Notes: generated from the sequence alone by a model not told the origin. Positions 36,297 through 45,207 are shown, counted from the first letter of the stretch. The stretch is DNA of 64,000 nucleotides from Bradyrhizobium erythrophlei (GCF_900129425.1 NZ_LT670817.1:2046001-2110000), one strand, 5' to 3'. Numbers and translations: made by a program.

Positions 36297-36994
36297 TCCC
36301 CACCCTCGAATTGACCGGCGTGACCAGCGGCTATGGCAGCTCGCCGGTCGTGCACGGAGTCTCGCTGCAGGTCGCGCCTGGCGAGATTGTGGCGCTGGTC
36401 GGCAAGAACGGCATGGGCAAGTCTTCGCTGCTGAAGACGATCCTCGCTTTCCTACCGGTGTGGGAAGGCGCCGTGCGGATCGATGGCCGCGACGTCACCG
36501 GCCTCGCCCCGCATCGCAAGCGCGCGCTTGGGCTCGCCTATGCGCCGCAGGAACAGGCACTGTTCCAGGATCTCAGCGTACGCGACAATCTCCGGCTCGG
36601 CCTTGCCGATGATCGCGGCTTCGAGGCGAGGCTGTCCGATGTCAGCGGCTGGTTTCCGGTACTGACCGCGCGATTGTCCCAGCGCGCTGGCACGCTGTCG
36701 GGCGGCGAACAGAAGATGCTGATCGTGGCGCGGGGACTGATCGCCGAGCCGCGGCTGTTCCTGCTCGACGAGGTGACCGAAGGCCTGCAGCCCTCGGTGG
36801 TCGACCAACTCGCTGAAGTCCTGGCGAAAACTCGGCGCGACCGTGGCACCGCGATGCTGGTGGTCGAGCAGCATCTATCCTTCGTCCTTGGACTTGCAGA
36901 TCGCTTTGCAGTGTTCAAGCGGGGCGAGGTGGTTGATACCGGACCGGTCGATGCCTTTTCGGCGGCGCGGATCGACGAACATATGCGCCTTTAG
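36293..36994 (+). CDS. ABC transporter ATP-binding protein, LivF-like, locus 1
   Basis: 233 residues from the GTG at 36293, overlapping the previous stop. Walker A GKNGMGKSS (37-45), Q-loop and PHRKRALGLAYAPQ, signature LSGGEQKM, Walker B LFLLDEVTEGLQPS. LivF-type subunits energise branched-chain-amino-acid and amide/urea importers. Last gene of locus 1. No clear terminator was found before amiC of locus 2, 285 bp on. Confidence 0.87.
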   Translation: MIPTLELTGVTSGYGSSPVVHGVSLQVAPGEIVALVGKNGMGKSSLLKTILAFLPVWEGAVRIDGRDVTGLAPHRKRALGLAYAPQEQALFQDLSVRDNLRLGLADDRGFEARLSDVSGWFPVLTARLSQRAGTLSGGEQKMLIVARGLIAEPRLFLLDEVTEGLQPSVVDQLAEVLAKTRRDRGTAMLVVEQHLSFVLGLADRFAVFKRGEVVDTGPVDAFSAARIDEHMRL

Positions 36995-37279
36995 GTACGC
37001 CGAGCCATCGTATCTGCTAATCGTCGGCGCCGCAGGACGGAAATATAGAAGATCGGCGTCCGTACTCTAGAGGTGGAAACTCACCAATTGAGCGAAAGCA
37101 CACATAGCTCAGAGGGTGATCCTGCTGCAGCTGGATCAGCCCGGGAGGCTGTATTGTCATTGACATCGGCTGCCGCACTGCCTTAGCTCTTGCGCCGCCG
37201 GGAAGAAATTGGCTTCATATTGCTGCTTTGCAAAATGGCCACAACAGTGAATCGTCAAGCCGATTCCAGGAGGCGTTCG
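36995..37279 (+). promoter_or_regulatory. Gap between the two amide loci
   Basis: 285 bp without a gene. The promoter for locus 2 is expected here. TTGGCTTCATATTGC at 37210-37223 resembles a sigma-54 -24/-12 element, but the GG-GC spacing is one base short. AGGAGG at 37268-37273 serves amiC. Confidence 0.35.
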
Positions 37280-38419
37280 TTGAAACGCATGAATAAGGCA
37301 ACGAGCGAGCCGTGGCGGGTTGGCGTCTTGTTTTCCCAATCCGGTCACATGTCGGTCATTGAAGAGACCCAGCTTCGCGGAACTCTGTTGGCGATCGACG
37401 AGATCAATAGTTCCGGCGGGTTGAACGGCCGCGAACTCATGCCAATCATCTACGACCCGGCTTCGGACAACACCCTGTTCCGGCTCTATGCCAAGAAGCT
37501 GATGACCGAGGACGGCGTATCGTCGATCTTCGGATGCTATACCTCAAGCAGCCGCAAGGTGGTGCTGCCGATCGTCGAGCGCCTGAACGGGCTGCTCTGG
37601 TACCCGACGTTGTACGAGGGATTCGAGTATTCCCCCAACGTCATCTACACGGGCTCCGCCCCGAACCAGAACAGTCTGGCGCTGTGCGAGTATCTGGTCT
37701 CCAATCTCGGCCGGCGCTTCTATTTCGTCGGATCGGACTACATCTACCCGCGCGAAACCAATCGGATCATGCGCGAAATGCTGCGCGGCGCGGAGGTGGT
37801 AGGCGAGAGCTATGTCTCCTTGCGGGCGCAGCGCAAGGATTTCCTGCCGATTATCCGGGACATGCAGCGCACGCGGCCGGACGTGATCTTTTCCACCGTG
37901 GTTGGCGATTCCACGGTCCATCTCTACCAGAGTTACTCCGACGCCGGATTCGATCCGAAGACGCTGCCGATCGCTAGTCTCACCACGACCGAGGCCGAAA
38001 TCCGCGCCATGGGCTTCGACGTCGGGGAGGGCCACATCACCGCAGCCTCATACTTCCAGAACATCGATAGCGCTTCAAACGCCAGTTTCGTCTCACGCTT
38101 CAAGAAACGCTTCGGCGCCGACGAACCGACCAATATGTGCGTCGAGGCCGCCTATTTCCAGGTGCATTTCTTCGCACGCGCGCTCGTCATGACCAACTCG
38201 ATGGAGACAAACCTGCTCCGGCCGGTGGTTCTCGGCTCGGAATTCGAGGCGCCGCAGGGCAAGGTCGCCATCAACGCCTCTTGCAGCCATGCCGATCTGT
38301 GGTCGTGTATCGGCCGCGCCAACCGCGCCGGCCAGTTTGACATCGTCGCGCGCTCCAAGGCGGCGGTCGCCGCCGATCCGTATCTGACCTGCTCCGGCCG
38401 CAACGCGCATTTCCTCTGA
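37280..38419 (+). CDS. amiC: AmiC-type amide-sensing regulator, locus 2
   Basis: 379 residues from the TTG at 37280, preferred because AGGAGG ends 6 nt before it. The ATG at 37289 has an over-long spacer, and one at 37235 lacks a ribosome site. The same fold and landmarks as the locus-1 copy are present: WRVGVLFSQSGHMSVIEETQ, GLLWYPTLYEGFEYSPNVIY, FVGSDYIYPRETNRIMREM, VIFSTVVGDSTVHL. There is no signal peptide, so it is cytoplasmic. It should sense an amide and control the AmiR-type protein encoded 29 bp downstream. Confidence 0.87.
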   Translation: MKRMNKATSEPWRVGVLFSQSGHMSVIEETQLRGTLLAIDEINSSGGLNGRELMPIIYDPASDNTLFRLYAKKLMTEDGVSSIFGCYTSSSRKVVLPIVERLNGLLWYPTLYEGFEYSPNVIYTGSAPNQNSLALCEYLVSNLGRRFYFVGSDYIYPRETNRIMREMLRGAEVVGESYVSLRAQRKDFLPIIRDMQRTRPDVIFSTVVGDSTVHLYQSYSDAGFDPKTLPIASLTTTEAEIRAMGFDVGEGHITAASYFQNIDSASNASFVSRFKKRFGADEPTNMCVEAAYFQVHFFARALVMTNSMETNLLRPVVLGSEFEAPQGKVAINASCSHADLWSCIGRANRAGQFDIVARSKAAVAADPYLTCSGRNAHFL

Positions 38420-38448
38420 TCGACCATGAAGCCCGAAAACCTGTAGCC

Positions 38449-39048
38449 ATGAGCAAAGTCGAAGTGCCCGCCAAGCCCGGCTCAGCCAGCCTGGCCGAAT
38501 TCGAAATCGTCGTTGCGGTAGCACCAGAATCCGGCGCCGACCAACTGGTGCGCGATCTGCAACGCGCACGCGCCAAAGTCCGGCGCCTGTGGCCGATGCC
38601 GGACAAGCTGCCGTCCGACGCCGATGTGCTGGTGGTTGAATTCAGTCACCGACTGACCGATCAGTTGCCCTGGGCGCCGGGCGAATCCCGCTCGGCCGTC
38701 GTTGTGGTGATCGGGCCGAACCGTGCGCCCGACCCCGCGCGACTGTGCGAGGCGACGCCCGAGGCGGTGATCTACATGCCGGCGCAGACGGAGACCATCG
38801 CCGGCGTGGTGGCTTTGGCGCGCAGTCAGTTCGACTACACCAAGCGCTTGCGCGACCGGATTGAGCGGCTGGACGAGAATCTGCGGACGATCCGCAATGT
38901 CGAACGTGCCAAGGCTATTCTGATTTCGACGCGCGGTATGAATGATGAGGCTGCCTATAGGTTCCTGCGCAGCCAGGCGATGGACCGTCGCACCACCGTC
39001 AACGCCATTGCCGCGGCGATCATTGACTCGTTTGAACTGTTGGGTTAG
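38449..39048 (+). CDS. amiR: AmiR-type ANTAR antiterminator, locus 2
   Basis: 199 residues. A degenerate receiver-like N-terminal half (EIVVAVAPESGADQLVRDLQ; no phospho-accepting aspartate pocket is evident), a coiled coil (TKRLRDRIERLDENLRTIRN), and a C-terminal ANTAR domain (VERAKAILISTRGMNDEAAY, FLRSQAMDRRTTVNAIAAAI). The coding region ends ~65 bp before the leader terminator. Together with amiC it forms the second sensor-antiterminator pair. Confidence 0.87.
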   Translation: MSKVEVPAKPGSASLAEFEIVVAVAPESGADQLVRDLQRARAKVRRLWPMPDKLPSDADVLVVEFSHRLTDQLPWAPGESRSAVVVVIGPNRAPDPARLCEATPEAVIYMPAQTETIAGVVALARSQFDYTKRLRDRIERLDENLRTIRNVERAKAILISTRGMNDEAAYRFLRSQAMDRRTTVNAIAAAIIDSFELLG

Positions 39049-39177
39049 TTTTTTCATCTCACCGTCTTGAAGCGGTGGGGCGGCAACATTGCCGTCCATC
39101 TTTACATCGGGCGAAAAAGCCCCCGTCTCGGATGATATCCGAACGGGGGCTTTTTGCTGTTCACGCGGGAGGCAACC
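39049..39177 (+). promoter_or_regulatory. Antitermination leader of the amidase-transporter operon
   Basis: 129 bp between amiR and the importer. A CACCG/CGGTG stem-loop and a GGCGGC-AACATT-GCCGTC hairpin with a six-base loop (about 39080-39097) precede the terminator at 39113-39155. It is the likely RNA target of the ANTAR protein. The pairing is read from sequence, the binding is inferred. Confidence 0.62.
39113..39155 (+). terminator. Leader intrinsic terminator, locus 2
   Basis: AGCCCCCGT (39118-39126) pairs perfectly with ACGGGGGCT (39143-39151). TCGGAT/ATCCGA closes the apical stem, and five A upstream and five T downstream extend the helix. It ends about 22 bp before the start codon of the importer's binding protein gene. 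Confidence 0.88.
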
Positions 39178-40431
39178 ATGAAACTTACGAGACGCCGATT
39201 TCTTCAGACCAGCGCCGCCGGCGGCGCCTTCCTGGCCGGAAGCATGCCGCATATCTGGAGCAAGAATTCCGATCTGGCCTGGGCGGCCAACGGCGAGATC
39301 AAGGTCGGCGTGCTGTTTTCGCTGACCGGTACCACCGCGATCATTGAGGAATCGCTGAACAAGGCGACAATCCTGGCGATTGAGGAAATCAATGCAGCCG
39401 GCGGCATCAATGGTATGAAGATCGTGCCGGTGATCGAAGACCCGGCTTCCGATCCCGCGACCTTCGCCGAGAAGGCGCGCAAGCTGGTCGCCGGCGACAA
39501 ATGCGTCAGCGTGTTCGGCTCCTACACGTCGGCCAGCCGCAAGGCCGTGCTGCCTGTCGTGGAGAAGCAGAACAATCTCTACTGGTACCCGACCTTGTAT
39601 GAAGGCCGCGAGTGCTCGAAGAACGTCATCTATACCGGGGCCGTGCCGAACCAGCAGCAGGATGAATTCATCCCGTGGTTGATCAAGAACTTCGGCAAGA
39701 AGTTCTCGATGATCGGGTCGAACTACATCTACCCGAAGGAAGAGAACAACTACTGCCGCAAGCTGCTTGAGAAATACGGGGCCGAAGTGGTCAACGAAGA
39801 ATACGTGCCGCTCGGTCATTCCGAGTTTTCCTCGGTCATCAACAAGTTCCGTCAGCAGGAGCCGAACGTCATCTTTTCGACGGTGGTCGGCGATTCGGTG
39901 GTGGCGCTGCATCGGCAGTACAAGGCCGCCGGCCTCGATCCTGCGAAGATGCCAATGGCCAGCCTGACCACGTCGGAAAACGAGATCGCCGCCATGGGTG
40001 GCGAGGCCGCTGCCGGCCACTTCACCTCGGCGCCGTATTTCGAAGTCCACAAGTCGCCAGAGAACGAGAAGTTCGTCGCTGCCTACAAGAAGCGTTGGGG
40101 TGCCGACAAGGTCACCCATTTCGTGTCCGAGGCCTGCTACTTCCAGACCTACATGTTCAAGCAGGCCGTCGAGAAGCTCGGCAAGGGCGACATTACGCCG
40201 AATGCCATCCGCGAGGCCGTCAAGGGCGTCGAATTGGTCGCCCCGCAGGGCAGGGTCCGTCTCGAACCCGAAAATCTGCACACCTGGCTGTGGCCGAAGA
40301 TCGCTCAGGCCAAGTCCAACGGCCAGTTCGAAATCATTGTCCAGTCGAAGGAATGGCTGAAGCCCGATCCCTACGCTGCCTATCCCAACCAGGTCTGCAC
40401 GGAAAAGGGCCTGGTCGAAAAGAAGTCCTGA
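39178..40431 (+). CDS. ABC transporter substrate-binding protein (urea/short-chain amide type), locus 2
   Basis: 417 residues from the ATG at 39178 (GGGAGG upstream). The N-terminus TRRRFLQTSAAGGAFLAG is a Tat signal, so it is exported folded. The body is UrtA/FmdD-like: KVGVLFSLTGTTAIIEESLN, NNLYWYPTLYEGRECSKNVI, MIGSNYIYPKEENNYCRKLL. It resembles the cytoplasmic AmiC proteins upstream, so sensor and carrier probably share a ligand. It delivers amide or urea to the permease pair that follows. Confidence 0.9.
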   Translation: MKLTRRRFLQTSAAGGAFLAGSMPHIWSKNSDLAWAANGEIKVGVLFSLTGTTAIIEESLNKATILAIEEINAAGGINGMKIVPVIEDPASDPATFAEKARKLVAGDKCVSVFGSYTSASRKAVLPVVEKQNNLYWYPTLYEGRECSKNVIYTGAVPNQQQDEFIPWLIKNFGKKFSMIGSNYIYPKEENNYCRKLLEKYGAEVVNEEYVPLGHSEFSSVINKFRQQEPNVIFSTVVGDSVVALHRQYKAAGLDPAKMPMASLTTSENEIAAMGGEAAAGHFTSAPYFEVHKSPENEKFVAAYKKRWGADKVTHFVSEACYFQTYMFKQAVEKLGKGDITPNAIREAVKGVELVAPQGRVRLEPENLHTWLWPKIAQAKSNGQFEIIVQSKEWLKPDPYAAYPNQVCTEKGLVEKKS

Positions 40432-40498
40432 TCGCCTTTTGTGTATCCGGGCGGCCAGTCAGCCGCCCGGTGTTTCGTGTTACCGTGGAACCTTTCTT

Positions 40499-41368
40499 AT
40501 GCATTTCGTCTTCGAACAGGTCCTGACCGGGCTCAGCATTGGATCAATCCTGCTGCTGGTGGCGCTGGGCCTCTCGATAATCTATGGCACGATCGGGGTG
40601 ATCAACCTTGCTCATGGTGAGTTCATCATGCTCGGTGCTTACGCGGCCTGGGCATTGAAGGCCTATGCTGGGTTGTCCTTGTTGCCGGGTCTGGTGCTGA
40701 TTTTTCTTGGCGTCGGGCTGTTCGGCTGGCTGGTTGAGCGCTTCCTGCTGCGCCGGCTGTACAGGCGGCCACTCGACACCATCCTGGCGACCTGGGGGGT
40801 TGGCGTCGTGTTGCAGCAGGTCGTTCGGCTCACCGCCGGTGGCGAATTGCGCTATGTCGAACTTCCGCCGTCGATGGACAGCAGCGTCTCGATCTTCGGG
40901 GTCGAGATCGCCGCCTATCGCATTTTCATCTTCGTGGTCACGGCGCTGTTGTTCCTGATCAGCTGGTCCATCATGTACCGCACGACTTTCGGACTGAAGT
41001 TGCGCGCGGTCGTGCAGGACCGCAACGTCGCGTCCTGCTTCGGCATCAATGCCGACCGGATTTATTCACTGACCTTCGCCTATGGCGCCGGTTTGGCCGG
41101 CCTCGCCGGGGCGATCGTCTCGCCGTTGAAAAGCGTTTCACCCGAAATGGGCACCGGTTACGTCGTCGACGCATTCATGGTCGTCGTGCTCGGCGGCGTG
41201 CAGAGCCTGTTCGGCACGGTGATCAGCGCCTTCGTCATGGGCGAGGTCACCGGCGCGATCGCGTTCCTTCAAAACGACACCATAGCCAAGGCGGCCGTCC
41301 TGATCGTCATCATCAGCGTCATCCGATTCCGGCCCCAGGGCCTGTTCGTCGCAAAGGTGCGCGCATGA
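40499..41368 (+). CDS. ABC transporter permease, UrtB/FmdE-like, locus 2
   Basis: 289 residues from the ATG at 40499. An upstream in-frame start would lie in the leader of the gene. LGLSIIYGTIGVINLAHGEF is the UrtB hallmark, and RAVVQDRNVASCFGINADRI is the coupling loop. Polytopic inner-membrane subunit. ATGA overlap with the next gene. Confidence 0.9.
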   Translation: MHFVFEQVLTGLSIGSILLLVALGLSIIYGTIGVINLAHGEFIMLGAYAAWALKAYAGLSLLPGLVLIFLGVGLFGWLVERFLLRRLYRRPLDTILATWGVGVVLQQVVRLTAGGELRYVELPPSMDSSVSIFGVEIAAYRIFIFVVTALLFLISWSIMYRTTFGLKLRAVVQDRNVASCFGINADRIYSLTFAYGAGLAGLAGAIVSPLKSVSPEMGTGYVVDAFMVVVLGGVQSLFGTVISAFVMGEVTGAIAFLQNDTIAKAAVLIVIISVIRFRPQGLFVAKVRA

Positions 41369-42516
41369 GCAAGCCTCCGCAGGCTCCCTCGCGCCAACGC
41401 GCAACCGGTTTCTGGCAACCGGAATTGATCGCTATCGTCATCCTTATCGCCGCCATGTATTTGATGCCTTATGTGCTGGTCGACGATTTCCTGATCAGTA
41501 AATACAGCCGATATCTCGTGTTCGGTTTGCTGGCGCTGGCGCTGTCTTTGTCCTGGGGCTACGGCGGCATCCTCAACCTTGGTCAGGCATTGCCGTTCGG
41601 TCTCGGTTCCTACTGCATGGCCATGGCTCTCAAGCTCCGGACCATTCCGGTTCAGACCGGCGCCGGCGGCCTGCCGGACTTCATGGTCTGGAACAACGTC
41701 CAGCAGCTGCCCTGGTTCTGGGTGCCATTCTACTCGATGACCTTCGGCATCATCGCCGGCATCGTTGTGCCATCGGCGCTGATGGCCGGGCTCGGCTGGT
41801 TCATGTTCCGCGGCCGGGTCACCGGCGTGTTCGTGGCGATCACGACGTTGGCCATGCTCGTCGTCGTCAACCTGCTGATCGTCGACCAGCAGCAATATAC
41901 CGGCGGTTTCAACGGCATCACCGATCTGGCGCAGTTGACCATCGGCGGTATCGTGTTCGACGCTTACAACCGTACCACTTTCTATCTGATCGCTTCCGTC
42001 GCCAGTGTCATCCTGGTGTTCGGCTACGTGCTCTCTCGCACCAAATTCGGCCTTATCCTGCAGGCGATCCGTGATCAGGAAGACCGTGTGCAGTATTTCG
42101 GCTACGACGTCGCCAGCTACAAGATCAGCGTAATGGCGATCTCGGCGGCGATCGCCGGTCTCGCCGGCATGCTCTACACGATCGTGATGGAGTTCGCGTC
42201 GCCGACCTTCCTCAACGTTCCCCTCAGCCTGTCGGTAGTGATATGGTGCGCAGTCGGTGGCCGCGGCAGCCTGCCGGGAGCCTTCGTCGGCGCGGTGCTG
42301 GTCACCGGCATGCAGGGAGCTCTGTCGGAATCGAAGACCTTCCTCGACACCTGGACGCTGGTGATGGGCATCCTGTTCGTGCTGGTCGTGCTCTTCCTGC
42401 CCTCCGGCCTCGCTGGCCTGATCGGCCAGTTGCTGGCGAAAATCCGACCCGGCGATAATCATGGTCCGAACGGAAAAATAGATCTGAAATCCAGCCATCC
42501 GAAGGAGATCGCATGA
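41365..42516 (+). CDS. ABC transporter permease, UrtC/FmdF-like, locus 2
   Basis: 383 residues. ALSLSWGYGGILNLGQALPF and AIRDQEDRVQYFGYDVASYK are typical for UrtC. GAGGLPDFMVWN forms a long periplasmic loop characteristic of the urea/amide branch as opposed to LivM. It pairs with the UrtB-like subunit. 4-bp overlaps on both sides indicate a tightly coupled operon. Confidence 0.9.
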   Translation: MSKPPQAPSRQRATGFWQPELIAIVILIAAMYLMPYVLVDDFLISKYSRYLVFGLLALALSLSWGYGGILNLGQALPFGLGSYCMAMALKLRTIPVQTGAGGLPDFMVWNNVQQLPWFWVPFYSMTFGIIAGIVVPSALMAGLGWFMFRGRVTGVFVAITTLAMLVVVNLLIVDQQQYTGGFNGITDLAQLTIGGIVFDAYNRTTFYLIASVASVILVFGYVLSRTKFGLILQAIRDQEDRVQYFGYDVASYKISVMAISAAIAGLAGMLYTIVMEFASPTFLNVPLSLSVVIWCAVGGRGSLPGAFVGAVLVTGMQGALSESKTFLDTWTLVMGILFVLVVLFLPSGLAGLIGQLLAKIRPGDNHGPNGKIDLKSSHPKEIA

Positions 42517-43265
42517 GCACCCATCTCGTCGTGCGCGATCTGACCGTCAGCTTCAATGGCTTCATGGCCGTCAACGGGCTCGACCTGACCATTAACAGGG
42601 GCGAGCTGCGCTGCCTGATCGGCCCGAATGGCGCCGGCAAGACCACCTGTCTCGATCTGATCTGCGGCAAGGTCAAACCGACCGCCGGCTCGATCGTGTT
42701 CGATGGCAAGCATCTTGAGTCGCTTGAGGAGTACATGATCGCCCGCTCCGGTGTCGGCCGCAAATTTCAGGTGCCGAGCGTGTTCCGGGAGCTGACCGTG
42801 CGCCAGAATCTGGAAGTCGCCCACTGCAAAAGGCCGGGCGTGTGGACCAATCTGATGCGAGGGCCCCAGAACGACGCCGCCGCCGGACTGGAAGACCTTT
42901 GCGTCTTCGTCGATCTCATCGACCAAATCGAGGCGCCGGCCGCCTATTTGTCCCATGGCCAAACCCAGTGGCTGGAGATCGCGTTGCTGATGGCGCAGAA
43001 CGCCGAGCTGATCCTGATGGACGAGCCGACCGCCGGCATGACCGTCCAGGAAACCCGTAAGACCGCGGAGATCTTCAACCGGCTGAAGGGCCGGCATACG
43101 CTGATCGTGGTTGAGCACGACATGGGTTTCGTCAAGGAAATCGGCGATTCGATTTCGGTTATGCATCAGGGCAAGCTGCTCGCGGAAGGTAACGTCAGCG
43201 ACATCGAGAGCAATCCGCTGGTGCGCGAAGCCTATCTTGGCTCGGGGGGCTTCGGTCATGCTTGA
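42513..43265 (+). CDS. ABC transporter ATP-binding protein, UrtD-like, locus 2
   Basis: 250 residues. Walker A GPNGAGKTT (37-45), SGVGRKFQVPSVFRELTVRQ, signature-equivalent LSHGQTQWLEI (as in UrtD), Walker B ELILMDEPTAGMTVQETRKT. First of two ATPases that drive amide/urea uptake. It overlaps the next gene by 8 bp. Confidence 0.9.
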   Translation: MSTHLVVRDLTVSFNGFMAVNGLDLTINRGELRCLIGPNGAGKTTCLDLICGKVKPTAGSIVFDGKHLESLEEYMIARSGVGRKFQVPSVFRELTVRQNLEVAHCKRPGVWTNLMRGPQNDAAAGLEDLCVFVDLIDQIEAPAAYLSHGQTQWLEIALLMAQNAELILMDEPTAGMTVQETRKTAEIFNRLKGRHTLIVVEHDMGFVKEIGDSISVMHQGKLLAEGNVSDIESNPLVREAYLGSGGFGHA

Positions 43266-43959
43266 GATCAAAAATCTCAGCGCCTTCTATGGCAATAGCC
43301 GCGCCCTGCAGAATGTTACGCTGGAGGTTGGTGAAGCCGGCTTCCTCAGCGTGCTCGGACGCAACGGCGTCGGCAAGACCACGCTGCTGCGCAGCATCGT
43401 CGGGCTGATGGACAGGAACGACGGCAGCATCCGGCTCGACGGCGAGGAAATTGCCGCGACCCCGACCCACGATCGGGTCAGGCACGGCATCGGTTATGTG
43501 CCGCAGGGCAGGGGCATCCTGCCGCAATTCACAGTGCGCGAAAATCTGAAACTTGGCACTTTCGCCCGCCGCAATCCCGGCGATGCGGGCGTGCTCGAGG
43601 ACAAGGTGTTCGACCTGTTCCCGGTGCTGAAGGAATTCTTGAATCGGCGCGGCGGCAATTTGTCCGGCGGCCAGCAGCAGCAACTCGCCATTGCCCGCGC
43701 GATGCTGACCAACCCGAAGATTGTCCTGCTCGACGAACCAACCGAGGGAATTCAGCCCAACCTCGTTGAGCAGATCGAGGACGTGATTGTGCGCCTCAAC
43801 AAGGAGCACGGCATCACGATCATTCTTGTCGAGCAAGACGTGAACTTCGCCCGACGTGCCTCACGATCCTTCGTGATCATCGAAAAAGGCCACGTCGCGG
43901 CGTCCGGACCGATCGATACGCTAACCGACGACCTCGTCCACCGTCACATGGCCGTTTGA
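43258..43959 (+). CDS. ABC transporter ATP-binding protein, UrtE-like, locus 2
   Basis: 233 residues from the ATG at 43258. Walker A GRNGVGKTT (34-42), GIGYVPQGRGILPQFTVREN, signature LSGGQQQQLAIARA, Walker B KIVLLDEPTEGIQPNL. GRGILPQ and EGIQPN are typical UrtE features. Completes the five-part importer, followed after 37 bp by amiE. Confidence 0.9.
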   Translation: MLEIKNLSAFYGNSRALQNVTLEVGEAGFLSVLGRNGVGKTTLLRSIVGLMDRNDGSIRLDGEEIAATPTHDRVRHGIGYVPQGRGILPQFTVRENLKLGTFARRNPGDAGVLEDKVFDLFPVLKEFLNRRGGNLSGGQQQQLAIARAMLTNPKIVLLDEPTEGIQPNLVEQIEDVIVRLNKEHGITIILVEQDVNFARRASRSFVIIEKGHVAASGPIDTLTDDLVHRHMAV

Positions 43960-43996
43960 TCGACGGCAAACTCAACCAAAACAGGAGACGACCCCC

Positions 43997-45037
43997 ATGC
44001 TTCACGGTGACATTTCCAGCAGCAACGACACAGTCGGCGTAGCCGTCGTTAATTACAAGATGCCACGCATGCACACCAAGGCCGAGGTGCTCGACAACGC
44101 CCGCAAGATCGCCGACATGGTGGTGGGCATGAAGACCGGCCTGCCGGGAATGGATCTGGTGATCTTCCCGGAATACTCCACCCACGGCATCATGTACGAC
44201 TCCAAGGAGATGTACGAGACCGCCTCGTCGATCCCGGGTCCCGAGACCGACATCTTCGCCGAGGCCTGCCGCAAGGCCAAGGTCTGGGGGGTGTTCTCGC
44301 TCACCGGCGAGCGGCACGAGGAGCACCCGCACAAGGCACCGTACAACACCCTGATCCTGATGAACGACAAGGGCGAGATCGTGCAGAAATACCGCAAGAT
44401 CATGCCGTGGGTGCCGATCGAAGGCTGGTATCCCGGCAATTGCACCTATGTCTCCGAAGGCCCGAAGGGCATGAAGGTCAGCCTGATCATCTGCGACGAC
44501 GGCAACTTTCCGGAAATCTGGCGTGACTGCGCCATGAAGGGCGCCGAGTTGATCGTGCGCTGCCAGGGCTACATGTATCCGGCCAAGGAACAGCAGATCA
44601 TCATTTCCAAGGCGATGGCCTGGGCCAACAATGTCTACGTCGCGGTCGCCAATGCCGCCGGCTTTGACGGCGTCTATTCCTACTTCGGTCACTCGGCGAT
44701 CATCGGCTTCGACGGCCGCACCCTGGGCGAGACCGGCGAGGAGGAATACGGCATTCAGTACGCCCAATTGTCGAAGAGCTTGATCCGTGATGCCCGCCGC
44801 ACCGGCCAGTCGCAGAACCACCTCTACAAACTGGTTCATCGCGGCTATACCGGCATGATCAATTCTGGCGAAAGCGCGCGCGGCGTCGCGGCCTGCCCCT
44901 ACGATTTCTACAAGAATTGGATCGCCGATCCGGAAGGCACGCGCGAAATGGTCGAGGCGATGACCCGTCCGACCGCGGGCACGGACGAATGCCCGATCGA
45001 CGGCATTCCCAATGAGAAGTCCCCGGCCCACCGCTGA
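43997..45037 (+). CDS. amiE: Aliphatic amidase
   Basis: 346 residues, the exact length I know for Pseudomonas AmiE, with near-identical blocks (MLHGDISSSNDTVGVAVVNY, WGVFSLTGERHEEHPHKAPY). Catalytic triad E59 (IFPEYSTHG), K134 (KYRKIMPW) and C166 (IICDDGNFPE), plus E142 in IEGWYPG. It hydrolyses short aliphatic amides such as acetamide to the carboxylate and ammonium, and can act as an acyl transferase. A formamidase (AmiF) assignment is less likely because of the overall match to AmiE. AGGAG precedes the ATG. The position behind a Urt/Fmd-like importer and amiCR explains its supply and induction. Confidence 0.94.
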   Translation: MLHGDISSSNDTVGVAVVNYKMPRMHTKAEVLDNARKIADMVVGMKTGLPGMDLVIFPEYSTHGIMYDSKEMYETASSIPGPETDIFAEACRKAKVWGVFSLTGERHEEHPHKAPYNTLILMNDKGEIVQKYRKIMPWVPIEGWYPGNCTYVSEGPKGMKVSLIICDDGNFPEIWRDCAMKGAELIVRCQGYMYPAKEQQIIISKAMAWANNVYVAVANAAGFDGVYSYFGHSAIIGFDGRTLGETGEEEYGIQYAQLSKSLIRDARRTGQSQNHLYKLVHRGYTGMINSGESARGVAACPYDFYKNWIADPEGTREMVEAMTRPTAGTDECPIDGIPNEKSPAHR

Positions 45038-45086
45038 GGACAGGCTGGCCTGGAACATCGCTTCCCTTTGCCTTTGGCAGACGTGG

Positions 45087-45120
45087 TCCGGAGCATCGTC
45101 GTCTCAGACGATGCTCCGGA
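45087..45120 (+). promoter_or_regulatory. Perfect 14-bp inverted repeat between amiE and the AAA+ gene
   Basis: TCCGGAGCATCGTC (45087-45100), six-base loop, GACGATGCTCCGGA (45107-45120). No T-run follows, so it is not a typical terminator. It could stabilise the upstream mRNA, be an attenuator that lowers expression of the two downstream genes, or be a protein-binding dyad. Confidence 0.7.
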
Positions 45121-45207
45121 GCCAGGTGGTAGCCAATTCCGTGAGAACCCTGCATTCTCCAGATCCGGCTTCGGCCGCGGCGTTTTTTTCAGGAACCGCG
45201 TGAGCTT

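Noticed and set aside
37210..37223. Sigma-54 promoter before amiC of locus 2
   Set aside because: GG and GC elements are present, but the spacing is one base short of the strict -24/-12 requirement, so it is not annotated as a promoter.
38482..40281. 599-codon open frame on the minus strand
   Set aside because: Antisense to amiR and the locus-2 binding protein. It has no recognisable domain, and the sense genes are certain.
39178..43959. Calling the locus-2 importer urtABCDE (urea)
   Set aside because: The subunits are Urt-like, but linkage to amiE and amiCR points to short-chain amides. No urease genes are near. Urea as a second substrate is possible.
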